This document shows, in pieces, positions 4,508 to 9,279 of a stretch of 9,279 bases of DNA. The translations under genes were made by a program, and so were the position numbers. Source of the stretch: Candidatus Aenigmatarchaeota archaeon (GTDB taxonomy: Archaea > Aenigmatarchaeota > Aenigmatarchaeia > QMZP01); contig QMZZ01000011.1 in assembly GCA_003663445.1 (NCBI GenBank), forward strand, positions 1-9,279, read 5' to 3'. The notes under the pieces were generated by a model that ran no database searches, was not told the origin of the DNA, and worked only from the letters and a program-made list of their open reading frames with translations. The stretch's first letter is position 1. Each line of letters opens with the position of its first letter.

Positions 4508-7036
4508 TTATGTTAACCTTATTTCCTTCACACCATTGGAGAAAGCAAGCTCCCCACCACATTCGCATCTACCTATAAGAGGGGGTCTAGGCCACCACCT
4601 CGAGCAGGTCAGGCAGATAAACCCGTCTGGTTTCTGGCCATTAAGGATATCCATAAGTCCTGCCTGCCTACCGTTTCCGAGCAGCTCGGACTTAGAAACT
4701 CCCAAAGCACTAAAAAGCCTTTCTAATGGCGGAAGGAGCTGGTTTTCTATATAGTACTGGGGGTCTATCGGTATCCTTTTTTCCTCAACCCATGCCGGGT
4801 CCTCGGCCCTTTTAGACACATTCTGGGTTCCCTTCACGATCACGTATCCAACCCTGTCACCTATCCCTGGTGCCTCCCCACCCCTTTTCTGGATCTTCTT
4901 TATGACCTCTATATGAGGCTGGATCCCTGCATAACTTTTAGGTGATTTCGTGACGGTCTTGGTAATTATGAGGTCAGATATCGCTATCTCACCCTTCAGA
5001 AGCTTTTCAGCAACCTCCTTGAAGCACGAAACAGCCTGCTTTATATCATTCTTCTTGAACAGTATCTCCAAAACCGACTTTAAGGTCTTTTCTACAAGGG
5101 GGCACCAATCCCGTCTGACCGTCTCGATTCCCTTGGTTTCTATCTTCTCTTCCCATCCATCCCCCTTCGGAACTACAGCCAACCCGGCATATCTTTTCTT
5201 GGTCAAGGGCAGGAACCTGATGAAAACCTTTTCGAATTCGAGTTCTATACCCTTTGGCAATCTCTGCGTTAGCTCCTTTGCAACCCTTTCCCCGATCTCG
5301 AATATCCGCTTAAGGTCCTTTTCTGGTATCTCAACGAAAAGCGAATCGGTATCGCCATAGATCACCCTGAAACCGTAAAGCTCTTCAACCTTCTTCTTTG
5401 ATTTAAGGATAATATCCCTTCCGCAGGAAGTTATGGCGTTTGCGATTTCGAGATTGAAAAGCCTGGACCTCGAATATCCGAAATATCCGTAAAAGGCATT
5501 GGCGAGTATCTTTAGGGCCCATTGCTTGGCATCCAAAACGCGCCTTTTCTCTTCATTTTCCTCTGCCTTCAGCTTCTTCTTCACTTCCTGTCTCTCCTTC
5601 ATCAATCTTTCTACAATTTTTGGTATTATACCCTCTCTTTTTTCAGGAGAGAGGAATCTTGCACCGGATGGGGTCTCGATCTCTCCGTTGGGATCAAGGG
5701 TCGTTGGGCAGATGTTGAATGCCTTTATGATGGAGGGGTACATTGATTTGAAATCGAAAACAGCAACATTGGTATGAAGCCCTTTCACAGGCTCCAGGAC
5801 CTCTCCTCCTTCCAGCCCCTCTGTTCTGTATTCACCCTCGGGCTTGCAGGGAAGCACATAACCCCTTTTATTGAATTCCCTGAGCAGGAAGTTTTCTATC
5901 CTCTGACTCTCCCCGCCCTCAAGCGCATCTTGGAGCAGGATGCCCGAAACCCTTGAAAGGGCTATATACTTTCCTAAGAGGTCGAGTTTTTCGAGAAGCT
6001 TCAGTGCAAGAATCGAGTCAAACCTCGAGTACTCAACCAGCCTGGAAAACCTTTCATCATCCCCCCGCCAGTATTCCCTTATCTTTTTTAACCTCAAAAT
6101 CTCCTTTTTCCCCTCCCCGAGCAGGGTTTTGCCAACGAAATCGAGATCGTATCTCTGAAGGAGGAAATCCTTTTTCACTATCTCATAGGTATCCGCAACG
6201 ATCCTGCCAGGAAGGGTTATCCTGTACCTAGTCCCGACCTTTCTGGCAGTTGCAGGCTTCTGATCGCATCTGCCGAAATATGCTTTAATCCCGTACTTTG
6301 CCATCCTGTCAAGCAGGTACGGAAGGTCGAAGTTGTTGCAGTTATACCCTGTCAGGATATCCGGATCGAAATCTCTTAGGATTTTCAGGAAGGTTTCGAG
6401 CATTACCTTTTCATCCCGGCAAAACTCAACACCCCTTCCCTGCCTTGTTGAAAGGACCAGAGCCGTCTTTCCCTGGAATGGCGGGGAGAAGGCCATGGAT
6501 ATCAGGATAACCGGATCCTTTTTCGGATCTGGCACATTTCCTGTCTCGGAAATACACTCTATATCGAAGGCGAGCTTCTTCAGCTCAACATTCTCATCAA
6601 TCTCTACCGGCACCAGCTTTTTCGCTTTTATACAGCTGAGAGGCACGATTTTTGTCTGGACAGGGTCTCCAGAAACCTCGACCCAGCCAAAGCCGGAAAG
6701 CCCTAGATCCGCCATAAACCTGTATTTGAAAAGGATATCAGCCTCGTAACTTTTTATGCCCTCCTGCCTGAGCTTCTCCCTCCAAACAGGTGTATCTGCC
6801 GGATTCTTTAGGGTTATCCTGTAGAGCCGTTTCTTCCCCTCTCCCACAACCCCCTTTTCGCAGGGCTCAGCCCTCAGCTCCTTTTCATATCTCCCAAGAC
6901 CCTCGGCATAGAAATAAGGCAGAAAGCCGTGATAGAAGATGCAGACAGCTTTTCCGTCCTTGCTTTTCCCAAAGATCCTCAAAACAGGCCCATCATCGGT
7001 CGTTATATAATCTATGTCCAGGATCTGAACATGCAT
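4508..7036 (-). CDS. polB: Family B DNA polymerase with 3'-5' exonuclease
   Basis: This is a replicative or repair family B DNA polymerase of 842 residues from the ATG at 7036. The N terminus (VQILDIDYITTDDGPVLRIF) aligns with the uracil-sensing domain of euryarchaeal PolB. Exonuclease motifs are intact: Exo I FDIECIS (157-163), Exo II YNCNNFDLPYL (231-241) and Exo III YSRFD (336-340). Polymerase motif A DFKSMYPSI (428-436), motif B KILANAFYGY (509-518), motif C YGDTDS (560-565) and KKRYAGL (613-619) are also complete, so both activities are expected. The tail carries four cysteines (about 808, 811, 824, 826) followed by GG, resembling a zinc ribbon, and no clear PCNA-binding box ends the protein. 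An upstream TTG at 7069 would add 11 residues, but family alignment and promoter spacing favour 7036. It diverges from the NAC gene across 35 bp and heads a likely operon with the OB-fold and TctA-like genes. Confidence 0.97.
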   Translation of the reverse strand: MHVQILDIDYITTDDGPVLRIFGKSKDGKAVCIFYHGFLPYFYAEGLGRYEKELRAEPCEKGVVGEGKKRLYRITLKNPADTPVWREKLRQEGIKSYEADILFKYRFMADLGLSGFGWVEVSGDPVQTKIVPLSCIKAKKLVPVEIDENVELKKLAFDIECISETGNVPDPKKDPVILISMAFSPPFQGKTALVLSTRQGRGVEFCRDEKVMLETFLKILRDFDPDILTGYNCNNFDLPYLLDRMAKYGIKAYFGRCDQKPATARKVGTRYRITLPGRIVADTYEIVKKDFLLQRYDLDFVGKTLLGEGKKEILRLKKIREYWRGDDERFSRLVEYSRFDSILALKLLEKLDLLGKYIALSRVSGILLQDALEGGESQRIENFLLREFNKRGYVLPCKPEGEYRTEGLEGGEVLEPVKGLHTNVAVFDFKSMYPSIIKAFNICPTTLDPNGEIETPSGARFLSPEKREGIIPKIVERLMKERQEVKKKLKAEENEEKRRVLDAKQWALKILANAFYGYFGYSRSRLFNLEIANAITSCGRDIILKSKKKVEELYGFRVIYGDTDSLFVEIPEKDLKRIFEIGERVAKELTQRLPKGIELEFEKVFIRFLPLTKKRYAGLAVVPKGDGWEEKIETKGIETVRRDWCPLVEKTLKSVLEILFKKNDIKQAVSCFKEVAEKLLKGEIAISDLIITKTVTKSPKSYAGIQPHIEVIKKIQKRGGEAPGIGDRVGYVIVKGTQNVSKRAEDPAWVEEKRIPIDPQYYIENQLLPPLERLFSALGVSKSELLGNGRQAGLMDILNGQKPDGFICLTCSRWWPRPPLIGRCECGGELAFSNGVKEIRLT

Positions 7037-7041
7037 ACCTA

Positions 7042-7050
7042 TTTTATAAG
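7042..7050 (+). promoter_or_regulatory. TATA box of the NAC gene (leaderless)
   Basis: TTTTATAAG is centred about 26 nt upstream of the NAC ATG at 7072, which predicts transcription starting at or beside the start codon. No Shine-Dalgarno sequence is present. The box lies within the 35-bp divergent spacer shared with polB. Confidence 0.55.
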
Positions 7051-7054
7051 AAGC

Positions 7055-7065
7055 TAAAATAAAAA
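7055..7065 (-). promoter_or_regulatory. Candidate TATA box of polB
   Basis: On the minus strand TTTTTATTTTA is centred about 24 nt upstream of the ATG at 7036, giving a leaderless or near-leaderless polB transcript. It supports 7036 over the TTG at 7069, since a transcript starting near 7036 would not contain the earlier codon. It is interleaved with the NAC promoter, so the two promoters may compete. Confidence 0.42.
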
Positions 7066-7071
7066 TCAAAA

Positions 7072-7386
7072 ATGAAATTCGATCTGAAAGCCATCCAAAG
7101 ACTCAGCCGTCAGCTCGGTATAAATGCGCAGGAGATAGATGCGAAGGAGGTCATAATCAAAAGACCAGAGGGCGACCTGATCATAAAGGAGCCGAAGGTC
7201 ACCCGGTTACTCTTTGGAGGGGAAGAAATCTGGCAGGTTTCAGGGAAGGCAGAAGATGCCTTGGCAGAAGAAGACATCCGGCTTGTGATGGAAAAGGCAG
7301 GGGTGGATAGGGAAAAAGCCATTCAAGCCCTTAAGCAGCACAGGGATATAGCCAAAGCAATACTCTCACTTAAAAAGGGACCTTAG
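7072..7386 (+). CDS. nac: Archaeal nascent polypeptide-associated complex protein (NAC alpha type)
   Basis: This is a ribosome-associated chaperone that binds near the exit tunnel and contacts emerging chains; in archaea it acts as a homodimer. The protein has 104 residues, near the usual archaeal length of about 110-120. After a short basic N-terminal helix (AIQRLSRQLGI), the NAC beta domain covers about 23-60 (EVIIKRPEGDLIIKEPKVTRL, then EEIWQVSGKAED). A UBA domain follows at about 65-102, with DIRLVMEKAGVDREKAIQALKQ and DIAKAILSL. The gene is apparently leaderless, diverges from polB, and its 3' end overlaps that of the glycyl-tRNA synthetase gene by 21 bases. A position next to other translation genes is common for housekeeping genes and adds no specific functional clue. 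Confidence 0.93.
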   Translation: MKFDLKAIQRLSRQLGINAQEIDAKEVIIKRPEGDLIIKEPKVTRLLFGGEEIWQVSGKAEDALAEEDIRLVMEKAGVDREKAIQALKQHRDIAKAILSLKKGP

Positions 7387-8799
7387 CTTTTCATCCAGCC
7401 CGCTCACCTTCACCCTTATCTGAGACTGATCATCGCGATTTCTTATCGTTACCGTATCATCTTTTAATGTTTGATGGTCGATGGTGATGCAGAAGGGTGT
7501 CCCTATCTCATCCTGCCTATAGTAAAGCCGTCCTATAAACCCCTCATCGTACACAGCAAGCCATCCCTGCTTTTTAAGCTCCATCCAGACTTCTCTTGCC
7601 CTTTCGGGAAGGCCGTCCCGCGAAACCAAAGGGAAAACGGCAAGCTGATAAGGAGCCAGGTTTGGAGGGAAGCTGAAGAAAACCCTTTTCCCGTCTTGCT
7701 TAAGACACGATTCCATCAAACAAAAAAGCGGTCTGTCTATCCCAAATGCCACCTCTATCACATGCGGCACGACCTTTTTGCCCTGGAAATCGACCCTAAA
7801 ATCGTGACCTGAAAGTTCCATATGCCTCTTGAGATCATAATCACCCCTGTCCGAAATCCCGACAAGCTCGATCCTGCCGAAAATCTCAGAGATGAACTCT
7901 ATATCCCAGGTATCCGAAGAATAGAATGCCCTTTCTCCATCCTCATGCTGTCTCGCCACCAGCCTTCCCCTGTCGATACCCATCCTTTCGAATATCTCGA
8001 TGCATTTCGCTATCCAATAAGCGATCCATTCCGATGTAAGCTTTTTCAGCCCCCTAACCTCAATCTCCTTCTCTCCCTTTCCCTTGGGTTTGCATCTTAT
8101 CTTCCTTTCAGCAACCTCCTTGAATCCAGGATGCCGGTTTTTCATTTCAGGAAGAAGGAAAAACTGGGCTTCGGCCTGGGAAAACTCCCTCAGCCTTATT
8201 ATGGCCTTTCTCGGAGAAATCTCATTCCTGAACGACTTCCCGAACTGAACAACACCGAACGGCAGGGTTTTTCTGGCAAGCTCCCATAATCGCTTGAATG
8301 GCATATACGTTACCTGAGCGGTTTCTGGTCTCAAAACCCCGGCCACCTTTCGTTTTCCCGGCCCTATCTCAGTCCTGAACATGAGATTGTAGTCATAAAC
8401 CGAGCCGAGCTTCCCTCCGCATTTCGGACACTTTATACCAGCCCTTTCTATCGCTTTCTGCAACTCACCCAGGCTCATCCCCTCTGTCTTTTCTCCGGTT
8501 TTCTCTTCCAGTAGGTGATCAGCCCTGTAAGCCTCCCCGCATTTCTGACACTCTATCGTAAAATCGGTGAAGAATTCCATATGCCCTGATGCGACCCACG
8601 GGTCCTGTGGGGTTAGGACAGGGCCCTCAAAGAGCATGCACCCCTCATCCATAAGGGCTTTCCTGAGGAAATCCTCCACCCTCAGCTTCAGCAAGGCTCC
8701 GACAGGACCGTACTCCCAGAAACCTGAACAGCCCTGATAGATCTCGAATGCAGGCCAGAAGAATCCCCTCCTTCTTGCTATCTCAAGCAAGTCCGGCAT
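7366..8799 (-). CDS. glyS: Glycyl-tRNA synthetase (class II, alpha2 type)
   Basis: This enzyme charges tRNA-Gly with glycine using ATP. The 477-residue protein is the dimeric class II form used by archaea and eukaryotes. Visible features are the N-terminal FFWPAFEIYQG and GFWEYGPVG segments, and a zinc-binding pair CQKCG (84-88) and CPKCGG (124-129). Class II motif 2 is FRNEISPRK (190-198), the substrate-pocket segment is EFISEIFGRIELVGISDRGDYDL, and motif 3 is EVAFGIDRP (349-357). The anticodon-binding domain starts near 381 (LAPYQLAVFPLV) and includes YRQDEIGTPFCITID. It is shorter than many archaeal GlyRS (about 570), mainly through shorter insertions, but no core motif is missing. The ATG at 8799 overlaps the end of the upstream phosphoribosyltransferase gene by 17 bases, so the two form an operon. 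The 3' end overlaps the NAC gene by 21 bp. Confidence 0.97.
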   Translation of the reverse strand: MPDLLEIARRRGFFWPAFEIYQGCSGFWEYGPVGALLKLRVEDFLRKALMDEGCMLFEGPVLTPQDPWVASGHMEFFTDFTIECQKCGEAYRADHLLEEKTGEKTEGMSLGELQKAIERAGIKCPKCGGKLGSVYDYNLMFRTEIGPGKRKVAGVLRPETAQVTYMPFKRLWELARKTLPFGVVQFGKSFRNEISPRKAIIRLREFSQAEAQFFLLPEMKNRHPGFKEVAERKIRCKPKGKGEKEIEVRGLKKLTSEWIAYWIAKCIEIFERMGIDRGRLVARQHEDGERAFYSSDTWDIEFISEIFGRIELVGISDRGDYDLKRHMELSGHDFRVDFQGKKVVPHVIEVAFGIDRPLFCLMESCLKQDGKRVFFSFPPNLAPYQLAVFPLVSRDGLPERAREVWMELKKQGWLAVYDEGFIGRLYYRQDEIGTPFCITIDHQTLKDDTVTIRNRDDQSQIRVKVSGLDEKLRSLFK

Positions 8800-9279
8800 T
8801 TTTTATGAAATCCCCGTCTATCCTGAATTTCCCTAGGCTGCTTCCTCTCTCAAGAACCCGATCGAGAAGGTGCTCTGGAAAAACAAAGCCATAGCTTTCC
8901 AGCAGGTATTGCTCTAATCTGGGAAGCTCTATCCTTTTTCTTTCCTTAAGAACCTCTAGGATGAGATTTATCCCGTCCTCTATCGCATTCCAGGGATAGA
9001 TGAGCCATGTCCAGGGAAGCTTCTCGACCCAGAAATCCGGCCATAGTTTCCTGGGGGTTGTGTCGAAGATGTGCAGGACAGCTGTTCTGATCTCCTCTGG
9101 CTTAAAGCCGGAAACCCACTCCATTGCTACCTTTAACGATTGGCCTGTATCGGCACAGTCATCTAGGATAAGCACCCTCTTTCCCTCAACATCCAGCGGC
9201 GTTTTGTATCTCAGGTTTGCCTTTGCATCCTTTTTTGCCGTAAAACCCCAATGCTCTACCTTTAGACTCATGAGATCCC
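8783..9279 (-). CDS. Phosphoribosyltransferase (COG2236-type), 5' truncated
   Basis: The visible 164 residues belong to an archaeal phosphoribosyltransferase resembling the COG2236 group (hypoxanthine/xanthine-type PRTs). The PRPP-binding signature is VLILDDCADTGQSL, preceded by the family's VEHWGF strand. The segment WTWLIYPWNAIED and a helical C-terminal extension also match this group. The frame stays open to the right edge (DLM before SLKVEHWG), and the expected N-terminal part with its GIARGG-like segment is missing, so the ATG at 9271 is internal and the real start lies outside the window. Purine salvage is the likely role, but the exact base is not determinable. The stop overlaps the GlyRS start by 17 bases, indicating co-transcription. 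Confidence 0.85.
   Translation of the reverse strand, partial: DLMSLKVEHWGFTAKKDAKANLRYKTPLDVEGKRVLILDDCADTGQSLKVAMEWVSGFKPEEIRTAVLHIFDTTPRKLWPDFWVEKLPWTWLIYPWNAIEDGINLILEVLKERKRIELPRLEQYLLESYGFVFPEHLLDRVLERGSSLGKFRIDGDFIKNAGLA

Noticed and set aside
4950..5360. Plus-strand open frame of 136 codons
   Set aside because: It is antisense to the polymerase domain of PolB, serine-rich and without domain signal.
7037..7069. TTG-initiated 11-residue extension of PolB
   Set aside because: The family begins at the VQILDIDYIT strand, the extension is AT-rich promoter sequence, and a TATA-like box lies about 24 nt before the ATG at 7036.
7822..8289. Plus-strand open frame of 155 codons
   Set aside because: It lies antisense within glycyl-tRNA synthetase, whose motifs are complete on the other strand.
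1..9279. tRNA, rRNA, CRISPR array, insertion sequence or toxin-antitoxin genes
   Set aside because: No cloverleaf with a T-arm consensus, no regularly spaced repeats and no transposase or recombinase motifs were found on either strand.

Overview
The window is archaeal chromosomal DNA. It carries Orc1/Cdc6, a PolD small-subunit (DP1) relative, a family B DNA polymerase, an archaeal NAC protein and an archaeal COG1784-type membrane protein, with AT-rich TATA-type promoters and very short or absent 5' leaders. The Orc1/Cdc6-DP1 gene pair is the classic euryarchaeal arrangement beside oriC. PolD also occurs in many uncultivated and DPANN lineages, so I cannot place the organism below 'archaeon with PolD'. 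Packing is very tight: 3' ends and operon junctions overlap, and no stretch above 300 bases lacks a gene.

Layout, left to right. At 1-91 lies the tail of an unidentified plus-strand gene. A minus-strand calcineurin-like phosphoesterase follows (88-759, or 792). At 760-986 is an AT-rich intergenic region with two inverted ORB-like elements and two 15-bp palindromes, which I read as a replication origin and divergent promoter region. Then comes the plus-strand operon orc1/cdc6 (987-2180) and a shortened DP1-like gene (2177-2980). A minus-strand operon reads polB (7036-4508), a membrane-anchored OB-fold protein (4440-4120) and a COG1784 TctA-like membrane protein (4127-2949). A third ORB-like element, the closest match to the Thermococcales-type consensus, lies in the gap after polB. 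The NAC gene (7072-7386, plus) diverges from polB across 35 bp. Glycyl-tRNA synthetase (8799-7366) and a 5'-truncated phosphoribosyltransferase (9279-8783) form a minus-strand pair running in from the right edge.

How the genes fit together. The left and centre form a replication neighbourhood: origin, initiator, a PolD small-subunit relative and PolB. The most striking point is the DP1-like protein of 267 residues. It keeps the N-terminal region, the OB fold and the C-terminal landmarks of DP1, but most of the phosphoesterase (3'-5' exonuclease) domain is gone and the remaining active-site motifs are altered. PolD in this organism may therefore lack its own proofreading nuclease, while the nearby PolB has intact exonuclease and polymerase motifs. 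NAC, GlyRS and the phosphoribosyltransferase are translation and nucleotide-metabolism housekeeping genes.
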